Shown here one piece after another: positions 34,601-44,400 of a DNA stretch of 64,000 bases; within the stretch, counting starts at the first letter, position 1; each line of letters starts with the position of its first letter. The stretch covers positions 1 through 64,000 of the forward strand of contig NZ_JAHNZO010000034.1 of NCBI RefSeq assembly GCF_018998565.1, written 5' to 3'. The stretch is from Paenibacillus oleatilyticus. GTDB lineage: Bacteria; Bacillota; Bacilli; Paenibacillales; NBRC-103111. The position numbers and the translations under genes were made by a program. The notes beneath the pieces are model-generated. The model saw only the letters and a program-made list of their open reading frames with translations. It was not told where the DNA came from and searched no databases.

Positions 34601-34925
34601 AAAGAGCTTTGAAGACATCTATACGGAAGTCAAGCAGACGTATAGCGCGGGAGAAATTGAGCAAGCCGAGCGAAGCCCGAAAGCGAAAATGGCGTTGTTG
34701 TTCAAATGGTATTTTTCCCATGCAACGAAGCTGGCGCTGCAAGGAGACGCGGAAGCGAAGGTCGATTACCAGGTGTACTGCGGGCCGGCTTTGGGAGCGT
34801 TTAATCAATGGGTGCTTGGAACTCCGATGGAACGTTGGCAGCAAAGGCATGTCGATGTCATCGGTGACACATTGATGAAGGAGACGGCACAGCTTCTGAA
34901 TCGGCGTTTGTTCCGCACCGGATAA
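31635..34925 (+). CDS. trans-acting AT-AT-ER tridomain protein
   Basis: A 1096-residue trans-acting protein for the PKS. AT1 (residues about 17-315) has FMFSGQGSHYYQMG, the nucleophile S111 in GSSLGEF and the His in FAFHSSL; this clade often acts as an acyl hydrolase that clears stalled chains. AT2 (341-625) has VFPGQGSQFKGMGQ, S427 in AGHSLGEF and GAFHSRY, as in malonyl-CoA loading ATs. The ER (about 650-1096) is the PfaD-type FMN enoyl reductase (IAGGMYGGISSKEM, FLGTGGMRIADIE, GGIGTPEAAAAVFVMGADF). The start is uncertain: ATGs at 31635 and 31659 lack good sites, while CTG 31674 has a perfect GGAGGG and would start where homologues begin. An internal ribosome-binding site and ATG at 32655 mark the AT1/AT2 border. 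Confidence 0.9.
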   Translation: MTGRSYADMEGSALEKSVVFMFSGQGSHYYQMGRQLFGSNVRFQSTMSELDKLAIELSGESIVQHLYKNGSAGTSFTRTLISHPAIFMVEFALAQALIAEGVRPDYVLGSSLGEFAAAAVSGILSAEDALRCVIEQANCFERHCSPGSMVAVLAHHSLLEQIPGIEHCTLVSVNYDGHFVISGPHEALSHVGSWLASKSVVSRILPVSFAFHSSLIDQAERSYVDYLSRFTFQKPRIPYMSCLLGGFASEIEQDHFWQIARKPIRFREAAEKLEALGPHNYADVGPGGTLAGFVRRNFKPDSLSETFIILAPFMKEEEGMRNLCAKFRTIEPVVQGGRRVMKAYVFPGQGSQFKGMGQHLFGQFPDLVAVADDVLGYSIANLCLQDGEGRLNRTEYTQPALYVVNALTYYQTLQEIGISPDYTAGHSLGEFNALLAAGVFDFATGLQLVKFRGELMSKAAGGGMAAVLGLAYDKVRQVLRDHRLETIDIANINSPSQIVLSGPKDDIVAAQSVFELAGAGNYVVLNVSGAFHSRYMESAKRQFADYVRRFAFAAPHIPVISNVRARPYTAATIVENMVEQITSPVQWTDSIRYMMGRGVEDIVQIGPGSAVAKLVHAIQRDATPLVVEEHEQEGIEAEPNGEEQAAGHPQLFTADNLGCAEFKEDYGLRLAYIAGGMYGGISSKEMVVRLAKAGMMGFLGTGGMRIADIEAELLSLQRELADNQPYGLNVVHNQSQPEMEDAIVDLLLRRQVTRVEAKGFLTMTPALVRYRTMGLSRNRDGGIASSHKIIAKCSRPEIAALFMSPAPDPILDKLLRERSITEEQAEWARSVPMADDICAEADSAGYTDGAAAMALLPAMLALRETMMARHRYARKIRVGAAGGIGTPEAAAAVFVMGADFILTGSINQCTVEAGTSAAVKDLLQQINVQDTAYAPAGEMFELGAKVQVLKKGVYFPARANKLYELYRQHDSIDEIDEKTKSRLQEQYFKKSFEDIYTEVKQTYSAGEIEQAERSPKAKMALLFKWYFSHATKLALQGDAEAKVDYQVYCGPALGAFNQWVLGTPMERWQQRHVDVIGDTLMKETAQLLNRRLFRTG
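31661..31676 (+). promoter_or_regulatory. strong ribosome-binding site in front of an in-frame CTG
   Basis: GGAGGG (31661-31666) stands seven bases before CTG 31674-31676. The codons after this CTG encode EKSVVFMFSGQGS, the usual first residues of stand-alone ATs. Neither upstream ATG has such a site, so CTG initiation is possible. Confidence 0.45.
32638..32657 (+). promoter_or_regulatory. internal ribosome-binding site and ATG at the AT2 boundary
   Basis: AAGGAGG (32638-32644) precedes an in-frame ATG at 32655-32657 by ten bases. That ATG starts MKAYVFPGQGSQ, the natural N-terminus of a free AT. It suggests either a fusion of two former genes or a second AT2-ER product from the same mRNA. 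Confidence 0.55.
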
Positions 34926-34977
34926 GCATAAATCGGGATCAAGTAAAATCAATATCGCGTATGCGAGGAGTGAGAGT

Positions 34978-36219
34978 ATGCAGATCGACACGGACGTATT
35001 GATTGTCGGCGCAGGAATTGCAGGTGCGACATTGGCGCTTGCCCTAGGCAGGAAAGGCTATAACGTTACGCTGATTGATCGTTTAAAGCGATTCCAAAAC
35101 ATACCGAAAGGAGACTTTCTTCAACCGGTTACCATCGATATTTTGAACGGATTGGGAGTGCTGCCCGACATTAGCCGGCACTGCGCTACGGTAACAAAGG
35201 TCAACTACGGTACGATAGGCGGCGTCAAGTGCTTTACCGGAAACTACGCCGACCTGGATATGCCGGTCAACTATGCACTGAACGGGGAGCACCGAAAAAT
35301 ACACGAGGGCGTTATCAATGCGGCAACCGCTCTTCCGAACGTCCGTTTTTATCCCGGCGTTAACGCCGAGAAGCTTGTCTATGCGAATGGCAGGGTGGCG
35401 GGAGTTGTGGCTAGTTCGGACGATGGGACCTTGACGATCTCCTGCAAAGTGCTGGTGGGCTCGGACGGCATCAAATCGAAGATCAGGGAGCAGCTTGCCC
35501 TGAAATACAATCTTTATCCTTACGAAGAGAAGAAGGCCAAAATGTTCGTTTTTACGCTTCATACGGCAACAGCTCCGGAGGCCGAAGCCAGCTTTTATTT
35601 TGGACAGGGCGTCAGTTGCGGCGCATTTCCACTGCCTGATAACCGGGTTCGGGTGTATTTGGCTCTCCGCAAAGACTTATGGCAGAAAATCAAAGGCGAA
35701 GGTATCGAAGCTTTGCAGGCACTGCTGCATTCCCTATACCCCAGGCTGAAAGATGAGGTGGCCCAAATCGCCGACTTTAAGCAGGTTCAGTCCGTACCGG
35801 CCTTTTATTTGCATACTCCAAAATGGGCGGTGGACGGAGCTGTTCTGCTGGGAGACGCTTGTCATGCTTTAAGTCCGGCGCTCGGACAAGGGATGAATTT
35901 GGCGATCCAAGGGGCGATGGAGCTGGCGGGCACGCTGGAAGCGGCGCTGAGCACCGGCGATTATTCCGAAAATACGCTGCGTTCGTACGAAAAGAAGAGG
36001 CGAAAATACGTCCGGTTAATTCAGCAGAACAGTACTGCCCACACGTTTTGCTGGTTTATGAAAAACGCAGCTTTCGTCAAAATGCGCAACGCCGCCTTCC
36101 GTCGAATGGGAAACTGCCCGAATTTGCTGAAAGAGCAAATGCTCACGACATCCGGGTACAGCGATAAACCGCCCTCGCTTTCCCATCTGCTCCGCTTCGC
36201 CGGGCTGATGAAGCCGTGA
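34978..36219 (+). CDS. FAD-dependent monooxygenase (UbiH/PHBH-like)
   Basis: A 413-residue class A flavin monooxygenase. The FAD fold begins at VLIVGAGIAGATLALALGRK (GxGxxG), the DG motif is LVGSDGIKSKIREQL (about 160-175), and the GD motif is VLLGDACHALSPALGQGMNL (about 288-308). The C-terminal part is cationic, without a membrane segment. GAGGAG lies seven bases before the ATG. Placed between the AT-AT-ER gene and the first PKS gene, it is expected to hydroxylate or epoxidise the polyketide, or perform a Baeyer-Villiger-like step. The exact reaction cannot be told from sequence. Confidence 0.88.
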   Translation: MQIDTDVLIVGAGIAGATLALALGRKGYNVTLIDRLKRFQNIPKGDFLQPVTIDILNGLGVLPDISRHCATVTKVNYGTIGGVKCFTGNYADLDMPVNYALNGEHRKIHEGVINAATALPNVRFYPGVNAEKLVYANGRVAGVVASSDDGTLTISCKVLVGSDGIKSKIREQLALKYNLYPYEEKKAKMFVFTLHTATAPEAEASFYFGQGVSCGAFPLPDNRVRVYLALRKDLWQKIKGEGIEALQALLHSLYPRLKDEVAQIADFKQVQSVPAFYLHTPKWAVDGAVLLGDACHALSPALGQGMNLAIQGAMELAGTLEAALSTGDYSENTLRSYEKKRRKYVRLIQQNSTAHTFCWFMKNAAFVKMRNAAFRRMGNCPNLLKEQMLTTSGYSDKPPSLSHLLRFAGLMKP

Positions 36220-36258
36220 CGCTTACGACGAAGTCCAAGTGACGGAAAGGAGAGGAGA

Positions 36259-39200
36259 ATGACGTTGAATCGTGTGGATATCGCGGTTGTAGGAGTGTCT
36301 TGCCGGTTTCCCGATGCCGATGGATATCGTCCGTTTTGGGCAAATCTTGTGTCCGGGGTGAATTCGATCCGCGAAATTCCCCCGGACCGATGGAATGTAG
36401 ATGATTACTATTCCCCGGATGTCAATGAAGCCGGTAAAAGCAACAGCAAGTGGTGCGGTTCGCTTGATAACGTGTATGACTTTGATCATCGTTTTTTTTA
36501 TCTATCGCCCCGCGAAGCCGGCAGTATGGACCCGCAGCACAGATTGCTGCTGGAGGAGACGTGGCGCTGCATCGAGGATTCGGGCATCCCGCTTCGGTTG
36601 CTTCAGGAACGGGTGACTTCCGTGTACGCGGGAATCATGTCGCCCGATTATCTTCAGGAGCTGAGCGGTTGCGGCGCGTCCGCAGCAGACAGCTATGCCT
36701 GCCTGGGCACCTATGAGAGTCTGCTCGCCAATCGTATCTCGTATGCATTCCATTTGCGGGGAACGAGCATGCCCGTCAACGCGGCCTGCGCCTCATCGCT
36801 GGTCGCCGTTCATGAAGCCCGGCGCGCTTTGATGCAGGGAGAATGCGATTACGCTTTCGCTTCAGCGGTGAATTTGAATCTCCATCCTTTGAAATATATT
36901 TCTTTCTCCAAGTCGAGGATGCTGAGTCCGGACGGGCAGTGCAAGACGTTCGACAAAGATGCCAACGGTTACGTTCCGGGAGACGGGGTAGGCGTGCTGC
37001 TGCTGCAGCGGCTCGATCAAGCCGTGGAGGAAGGCAACCGCATCTATGGTATCGTCAAAGGTTCCGCCGTCAATCACGTCGGCAAAAGCCCGTCTATAAC
37101 GGCGCCGAAAGTCCAAGCGCAGCGCGATGTCATTCTAAGCGCATACAAGTCGGCAGGCATTCGTCCCGAGACGGTGACGTATGTCGAAGCGCACGGGACG
37201 GGAACTTCGCTCGGCGATCCTATCGAAGTGGAAGCTTTAACCCAGGCATTTCGCGAGGATACGGAAGACTGCGGATTTTGCAAAATCGGCTCGGTCAAAA
37301 CGAATATCGGCCACTTGGAAAGTGCGGCGGGGATGGCAGGAATCATTAAAGTTCTCATGATGATGAAACATCGGACCATCCCTGCATCCCTTAACGTGAA
37401 GGTGCCGAATCCGATCATCGATTTCGCGGCAACTCCTTTTGAGATCGCAACCGAGTCAAGCGAATGGCAGAGCAGGGAAGAGGGGCAGCCGCTGAGAGCG
37501 GGGGTCAGTTCATTCGGTTTCGGCGGAGTCAATGCGCATGTCCTGCTCGAACAATACAAGGAAGCGCCGAATGCAGCCAAAAAAAGGAAGAGCAAGAGCG
37601 GCAAAGCCGCTGCTTCGGCTGGCGGCAGGCTGTTCGTTTTATCGGCCAAAAGCGAGGAAAGTCTGAAGCGGATCATCGCCGATTGGAAGCAGTGGACGGC
37701 AAGCGCGGAGTTCATGAATGAGGTGGAGATGGACGATGTATGCATGTCGCTGCTTATGGGACGCGAGTCGTTCCTATACCGGTTTGGCGGGGTGGTTGAG
37801 AGCAAGCAGGATCTATGCGCGATGCTGGAAAAAAGCGCCGGCATCGCGCGCGCAGCGGAACAGCTCTGGTGTTTGCACGTTGACGATCCGAAGTGGCAGG
37901 GCTATAAGGATATCGGTTGGAACGGGGCGGAAAGTGCTCTGCTGAAGAGGAAAGAGGAACGATTCATCGCCGTCCTTAGGAAGCTGGGGGTAGAGAGCGG
38001 CATCGCGCGCGGGTTTTATGACGATACGTGGAGCGGCGAACATCGGGAACTCTATTTGTTTGCAGCCGGTTATATTCATGCGTCGGCTCTGATGGAACTT
38101 GGATGGTCTCCGGCCTGCGTGGCAGGAGCGAAGTCGGGAGCATGGGTCAGCCTGGCGGTCAGCGGCATGCTCTCCCTCGACGACATCGTTGCCGTCCTTA
38201 CCGGTCATAAGAAGCTCGACGACATCCAACCGGGAAGGCCGTCCATGCCGCTGTATATATCCGGCGGACAGATGCTGATGCCTTATGCTTTTGATGAAGC
38301 GTATGTAGAGAAAATCGTCTGCGCGCTGAGGCATATAGCCGATAACCGGTACGACGGCGTGCATGCGCAATTGATGGACAAAGCAAAACAGCTGTATGCG
38401 AATCAATACACGTTTAAAACTTTGATGGATGAGTGGCACACGGCGATTCAATCCGTCACAGGGGCGAATAGCCAAAGATGGCTGGATGAAGGGGCTGCCG
38501 GAGTTACCGCAGCGGCTGAGCTTTCCAACCTGGCAGAAAGGAAGCGGCTGTTGATGCTGATGATTGCAAGTTCCATCCAAAAATTGAACCGGAAATGGGA
38601 CTTGCAGGAGCAGCAGCAATTTGATCATCCGCCGTTTTATGAACTGCTCGATTTGCTGGCGGACGATATGATCACGAAACATACGGCGGTGCGGCTCGCT
38701 GCGGACGGCTATCACGATTTTCAGGAAGCGGCGGACTTCATGAACCGCAACTGGAGCAAAATGAAATCGAGCCGCCCCTATTCGGTTATTAAAGAACATA
38801 GCAGGCTTTTCGGCGTTGTCCATCATACTGGACAATGGCTGGAATCCTTTATCCACGCGGATGACGATACGGATCAAATCTTGTCGGCTGCAGCGGCGCA
38901 GATGGAAGCAGGGGCGCCAATGACCTGTCTGAAGCTGGACCGGCCTTTCATGGAGAACGCGCTCAAGCTTTGGCTCTGCGATTCGAATATACGCTTGACC
39001 AAGCTGAATAGTGAAAAAAAGTATACCAAAATCAGCTTGCCGCTTTATGCTTTTCAGCGGAAAACGTTTCGTTTGCCCAAGCATCCGTCCGTTCAGGGGG
39101 CAGGGGCGGAGGGCCCCGTCATGCTTCATCCTCTGCTGCACCGAAATTGCTCCGACGCGCATAAACTGCAGTTCAGCTCGGTCTTCAGCGGGCGGGAGTT

Positions 39201-41430
39201 TTTTATTGCCGATCATCAAGTGAAAGGCAGTAGGGTGCTTCCCGGCGCCGCTTATTTGGAAATGGCCGGAGCGGCGGTGCGGCAAGCCGGAGGCCTGCTT
39301 GCACAAAGTCAAGAAGGATTTACGCTAAGAAATGTCGTTTGGATGAACCCGATTCGCGTAGACCAGGCGGTCACGGTTCATACCGCTCTATACCCGGACA
39401 ATAACGGCGACATCCGGTATGAAATTTATTACGAGGAGCCGGTGGACAATCGGACTATCGTATGCGGATGCGGCAGGGCGTCCATACAGACAGCCCTCGC
39501 CGGGGCCAATCTGAATATTCGTGCTGTGCAGACACAAGGCGGCGGCCGATTGTTGAGCGCTGCAGCTTGCTATGAACGATTGCGAAAGCTGGGCCTTGAG
39601 TATGGGCCGAGTCATCAAGGTATACAAGAAATGTACTTGGGGCGGGAGCAAGCTCTTGCCAAGCTGGCGCTGCCGTCCTGTATTTGGGAAACAGAAGGAC
39701 AATATCGGCTACATCCAAGTTTGCTGGATGCAGCGCTCCAAGCGGCCATCCTCTTTGCGGGTGGAGATCGGCAACCGGGCGCGGCAGCGAAGCCGCCGCT
39801 TCCATTTGCGCTGGATACGTTAGAGCTGATACGTCCGTGCACGCCGCGGATGTGGGCGTATATTCGGTACAGCAGCGGCAGCTCCAGAGGCGACAAGGTG
39901 GAGTATCTCGATATTGACATGTGCGACGAATCCGGCGCATGCTGCGTGCGGATCAACAGATACACCTCCAGAAACCTCGAAGGAGAATTGCCGCAGCGGC
40001 AACTTGCCGGCGATTCGTCGTCGGAGCTGCCTGAAGACGTGGTGCTCTTGACACCGGTATGGGACACCTATCGGCTTAAAGCCGATGTCGCACCGGTCCT
40101 CTTAAAGGATCGCATGATCGTCATTGGCGGGAATACGCACGATTGGAAGTCGATTCAAAAGCGTTATCCGGGTGCGTTGGTCATTGCCGCAGCGGCGGAT
40201 TACACGGTTGACGAATTGGCTCATAAGCTGGAAGCTTGCGGACCCGTCGATCATCTCCTCTGGATTGCACCTGCTTCCCCTGGGGACACGGCAGCGCAAC
40301 TCTCGGGCGAAGCGATGATCTTAGGGCAGCAGCGGGGAGTCATTCAACTGTTTCGACTGGTGAAGAGCTTGCTCCAGATCGGTTACGGGAGCAAGCCGCT
40401 ACAGTGGACTGTGCTCACGTTCCAGACACAGCCCGTTCATAAAGCCGATCGCGTCGATCCTGTTCATGCCGGCGTTCACGGGCTGGTCGGGTCGCTCGCC
40501 AAGGAATATCCCGGCTGGCGCATTCGGCTTGCCGATCTGGAGGCCGCTGCCGAACGTCCGTGGGAGGATTTGTTCGCGCTTCCGGCGGACCCGGCGGGTG
40601 GCGCATTCGTTTATCGCGGCAAGCAATGGCATAAGCGGGTGCTGGTGCCGGTCGCATGTCCGGCGCCAAGCGGTTCGGCCTACCGGCGCGGAGGCGCATA
40701 CGTTGTCATCGGAGGCGCGGGCGGACTGGGGACTGCATGGAGTGAATACATGATCCGCACGTATCAGGCCCGTATCTTTTGGATCGGCCGAAGGGAGAAG
40801 GATGCGGACATCGAAGCAAGCTTGCAAAGGCTTGCGCGGTATGGCTCCCCGCCACAGTATATATGTGCGGATGCGGGGAACCCGGAAGAGCTGCACCGCG
40901 CGCATCAAATCATTAATGAGCACTGTACGCGAATCCATGGTGTCATCCATGCCGCGATCGCTCTGCTGGACAGCAGCATAATGAAAATGGACGAAAGCCG
41001 ATTCCGGGCCGGATTGGTTGCCAAAGCGGATGTTTGCGTCAGCATCGATCTCGTATTTCGTCACGACGACCTTGATTTCGTATTGTTCTTCTCCTCCATG
41101 AATGCCTTCGCTACGCCCCCCGGCCAAAGCAACTATGCAGCCGGATGCGCGTTCAAGGACGCCTTTGCGCATTGGCTTGCACATGAACGCGCCTATGCGG
41201 TGAAAGTGATGAACTGGGGATACTGGGGAAGCGTCGGAGCCGTGGCTTCCGGTGATTACCGGAAGCGGATGGCGAAGATGGGAATCGGGTCCGTAGAGCA
41301 GCCGGAAGCGATGTTGGCGTTGGAAATGCTTCTTAAAGGGCCTTTGCATCAATTAGGTCTTATCAAGACGGAAGGCGGACGCGACCCATACCATATCCAT
41401 CGGAGGGAATTGGTTACCGTACATCCATGA
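36259..41430 (+). CDS. trans-AT PKS, KS-[AT-like remnant]-DH-KR, no ACP
   Basis: A 1723-residue PKS. KS: residues 8-430 with C177 (NAACASSL), H312 (EAHGTGT) and H352 (NIGHLE) intact. Residues about 450-930 form an unusually long insert. Its centre (LFAAGYIHASALMELGW, then VAGAKSGAWVSLAVSGMLSL) aligns with an AT nucleophile region in which GHSLGE has become GAKSGA, so the Ser is lost. DH: 957-1235 with H986 (DHQVKGSRVLPG) and D1157 (LLDAALQ). KR: about 1340-1720 with GGAGGLG at 1485, S1613, Y1626 and the Asp (LLDSS) of B-type KRs. No ACP follows; the module must be completed by MT-ACP at the start of the next protein. The ATG follows AAGGAGAGGAG. Confidence 0.92.
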   Translation: MTLNRVDIAVVGVSCRFPDADGYRPFWANLVSGVNSIREIPPDRWNVDDYYSPDVNEAGKSNSKWCGSLDNVYDFDHRFFYLSPREAGSMDPQHRLLLEETWRCIEDSGIPLRLLQERVTSVYAGIMSPDYLQELSGCGASAADSYACLGTYESLLANRISYAFHLRGTSMPVNAACASSLVAVHEARRALMQGECDYAFASAVNLNLHPLKYISFSKSRMLSPDGQCKTFDKDANGYVPGDGVGVLLLQRLDQAVEEGNRIYGIVKGSAVNHVGKSPSITAPKVQAQRDVILSAYKSAGIRPETVTYVEAHGTGTSLGDPIEVEALTQAFREDTEDCGFCKIGSVKTNIGHLESAAGMAGIIKVLMMMKHRTIPASLNVKVPNPIIDFAATPFEIATESSEWQSREEGQPLRAGVSSFGFGGVNAHVLLEQYKEAPNAAKKRKSKSGKAAASAGGRLFVLSAKSEESLKRIIADWKQWTASAEFMNEVEMDDVCMSLLMGRESFLYRFGGVVESKQDLCAMLEKSAGIARAAEQLWCLHVDDPKWQGYKDIGWNGAESALLKRKEERFIAVLRKLGVESGIARGFYDDTWSGEHRELYLFAAGYIHASALMELGWSPACVAGAKSGAWVSLAVSGMLSLDDIVAVLTGHKKLDDIQPGRPSMPLYISGGQMLMPYAFDEAYVEKIVCALRHIADNRYDGVHAQLMDKAKQLYANQYTFKTLMDEWHTAIQSVTGANSQRWLDEGAAGVTAAAELSNLAERKRLLMLMIASSIQKLNRKWDLQEQQQFDHPPFYELLDLLADDMITKHTAVRLAADGYHDFQEAADFMNRNWSKMKSSRPYSVIKEHSRLFGVVHHTGQWLESFIHADDDTDQILSAAAAQMEAGAPMTCLKLDRPFMENALKLWLCDSNIRLTKLNSEKKYTKISLPLYAFQRKTFRLPKHPSVQGAGAEGPVMLHPLLHRNCSDAHKLQFSSVFSGREFFIADHQVKGSRVLPGAAYLEMAGAAVRQAGGLLAQSQEGFTLRNVVWMNPIRVDQAVTVHTALYPDNNGDIRYEIYYEEPVDNRTIVCGCGRASIQTALAGANLNIRAVQTQGGGRLLSAAACYERLRKLGLEYGPSHQGIQEMYLGREQALAKLALPSCIWETEGQYRLHPSLLDAALQAAILFAGGDRQPGAAAKPPLPFALDTLELIRPCTPRMWAYIRYSSGSSRGDKVEYLDIDMCDESGACCVRINRYTSRNLEGELPQRQLAGDSSSELPEDVVLLTPVWDTYRLKADVAPVLLKDRMIVIGGNTHDWKSIQKRYPGALVIAAAADYTVDELAHKLEACGPVDHLLWIAPASPGDTAAQLSGEAMILGQQRGVIQLFRLVKSLLQIGYGSKPLQWTVLTFQTQPVHKADRVDPVHAGVHGLVGSLAKEYPGWRIRLADLEAAAERPWEDLFALPADPAGGAFVYRGKQWHKRVLVPVACPAPSGSAYRRGGAYVVIGGAGGLGTAWSEYMIRTYQARIFWIGRREKDADIEASLQRLARYGSPPQYICADAGNPEELHRAHQIINEHCTRIHGVIHAAIALLDSSIMKMDESRFRAGLVAKADVCVSIDLVFRHDDLDFVLFFSSMNAFATPPGQSNYAAGCAFKDAFAHWLAHERAYAVKVMNWGYWGSVGAVASGDYRKRMAKMGIGSVEQPEAMLALEMLLKGPLHQLGLIKTEGGRDPYHIHRRELVTVHP

Positions 41431-41490
41431 CACATGGCGCGAGGAATGGCGAATTGACGAGTGATGAGCAGATGGGGGGAGGATGAGAAC

Positions 41491-44400
41491 ATGCGAAATG
41501 ATGAGCGGTTGGCACAACAACGTCGTGAGATGGTGGAACTCGATCAATTTCTCATCCGTTTGCTTCGTGTACAGCTGCATTCCAGTGGGTGTAAGCCCGA
41601 TGCAGCAGATTATCGCGTTAAGGAAAATGTTTCAGAGGTACACGAACTGTACCGCCGGTGGCTGGAGCATACCGCTTTCGTGCTGAAGGGACAGCCTCCC
41701 ATCGGCACCGAGAACAGCGGGGAGCTGTGGAAGGAATGGGATACCCGCATGCAGCAATGGCTTGCGGATGAGAACATGCGGGCGAAGGCGCAACTGGCCG
41801 ATACGATGATGAAAGCTTTGCCGGACATTTTGACAGGCCGCCGGTCAGCTACGGATATCATGTTCCCGAATGCATCGATGCGAATGGTGGAAGGCGTTTA
41901 CAAACAAAATCTCATCGCAGACCACTTCAATGAAGTCGTCGCGGAGCAAGCCGTGAAGCATGTACAGCAAGTTATCGACAGCGGCCGGAGGCAAGGCTTG
42001 CGCATTTTGGAGATCGGAGCGGGCACCGGGGGAACCAGCGAGATGCTTTTATCGCGGTTCGGCCCGTACGGCGCGAATATTCAGGAATATGGCTACACGG
42101 ACATTTCAAAGTCCTTTCTAAGCTATGCAAAAACAAAATATAAAGAAAAGTATCCGTATCTTGCCTATCACATTTTAAACATTGAAGAACCAATCGCGGA
42201 TCAGAATTTGGATGTAGGCCAATACGATCTGGTTGTGGCAACGAACGTGCTGCATGCGACCCGCAACATAAGACAGACGCTTCGCAATGCGAAAGCGCTC
42301 CTGAAACGCAAGGGCGTTTTACTAATTAACGAAATAACCGAAAATTCCTTGTTCAACCATGTGACCTTCGGTTTGCTGAAAGGCTGGTGGCTGTACGAGG
42401 ACGAGGAGGTGCGCCTGCCCGGCTGTCCGGTATTAAGCCCGGAGATGTGGAACGTGGTGCTGGAGCAGGAAGGATTTGAAGCGGTCGCTTATCCGGCGGC
42501 GGATGCCGATTATTTGGGGCAGCAGGTCATTGCCGCCGTCAGTGACGGAATTGTGCGGCAAATGCGAAACGCTTCGCCGGTAGGTGCCGCTCAGGAACCG
42601 GATCTTGCGGCTATTGCGGCATCGAGCGACCAAGCGACTAACCAAGCCGCTGCCGGCGAAGAAGGCGACAGCGCGAATCGTCTGTCGCACAAGCAGTTAA
42701 GGCAAAAAGGCAGGGCGTATTTCAAAAAGCTGATCGGGGAAATTTTGGAGGTCGAGGCGGGAAGCATTGATGCCGGTGAAGCCTTGGAGATGTACGGCAT
42801 GGACTCGATTTTAATTATTCAGCTAACCGACCGTTTGAACAAAGTGATGGATGAGCATGTAAGCAGTACGCTTTTCTTTGAATATTCGACGATTGACGCT
42901 TTGGTGGATTATTTTATACAAAATCGGTGGCCTGCGCTGGCCGCAATGGTCGGAGCTGAGGAAGCAGGAGCTGCCTCACTGCAGGATGGCAGTCACCGCC
43001 AGGAGGCCGGAGATATCGAACAGCGCCCCGATGCCTCGATGATGTCGCGGCCTGTCGCTGTAACGGCCCGGCCGGCGGCATCCAGTTCTGTAAGCAAAGA
43101 TATAGCGGTCATCGGTCTTGCGGGGCGATATGCCCAAGCCGATCATATGGGTGAATTTTGGGAAAATTTGAAACAAGGCAAACATTGCATCACGGAAATT
43201 CCCGAAGCCCGCTGGAACTGGAGGGAGCACTATCATCCCGAAAAAGGCCGGGAAGGCTCTACCTACAGCAAGTGGGGCGGATTCATCAGGGGGATCGATA
43301 CCTTCGATCCTTTGTTTTTTTACATTTCCCCTAAAGAAGCCGAGCAGATGGACCCGCAGGAGCGGCAGTTTTTACAAATCGTCTATTCGAGCATAGAAGA
43401 TGCGGGCTATAGCCCGGAAGCTTTGAGCCGTTCGCGCAAAGTGGGCGTGTTCGTCGGCATCATGAACGGCAATTATCCGACAGGGGCTTCTTACTGGTCT
43501 GTGGCGAACAGAGTATCCTACTGTTTAAATTTTACCGGCCCGAGCCTTGCGGTCGACACGGCATGCTCCTCATCGCTTACGGCAATCCATCTGGCGCTGG
43601 AGAGCCTGTACAGCGGCACCAGCGACTGCGCTATCGCCGGGGGAGTGAATTTCATCGTGGACCCGGTGCATTATGTGCGATTGTCGGAAAAGACGATGCT
43701 GTCGGGAGGCGATCAGAACCGGGCGTTCGGCGATCGGGCGGACGGCTTTGTCGATGGCGAGGGAGTAGGGGCCGTCGTATTGAAGCCGCTGCCGCTCGCG
43801 GAAGCGGACGGCGATCACATTTACGGCGTCATTAAAGGCAGCGCGATTAACGCCGGAGGCAAGGTGAAGGGCTACACGGTTCCGAATCCGGGCATGCAGT
43901 CGCAAGTCGTGATGGAAGCTATTCGGCGGGCAGGGGTCGACGCGCGGGCAATCAGCTATGTGGAGGCGCACGGAACGGGAACGGCATTAGGCGACCCTAT
44001 CGAAATTGAAGGACTGCGGAGAGCTTTTGAACACAATACGCAGGACAAACAGTTTTGTGCGATCGGTTCGATCAAATCCAACATCGGCCACTGCGAAAGC
44101 GCGGCAGGGATAGCGGGTCTGAGCAAAATATTGCTGCAGATGAAACACGGCCAACTGGCGCCTTCCCTGCACGCTGAAGCGCTTAACCCGAATATCCGGT
44201 TCGGCGAGACGCCGTTTTACGTGCAGCAAGAGCTGACAGAGTGGAAACGGCCTGTCATCGAATGCGACGGAGTCTTCCGGGAGGTGCCGAGAATGGCCGG
44301 TATTTCTTCATTCGGGGCCGGAGGAGCCAATGCGCATGTGATCGTGGAAGAGTACATCCCGGATCGGGCAATGCTTCCTGCAAAGGCGGTATCGCCGGGA

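Noticed and set aside
37813..39312. Minus-strand ORF of 499 codons inside the first PKS
   Set aside because: It is antisense to the PKS gene and has no recognisable domain. The forward frame carries the DH motif and the PKS linker.
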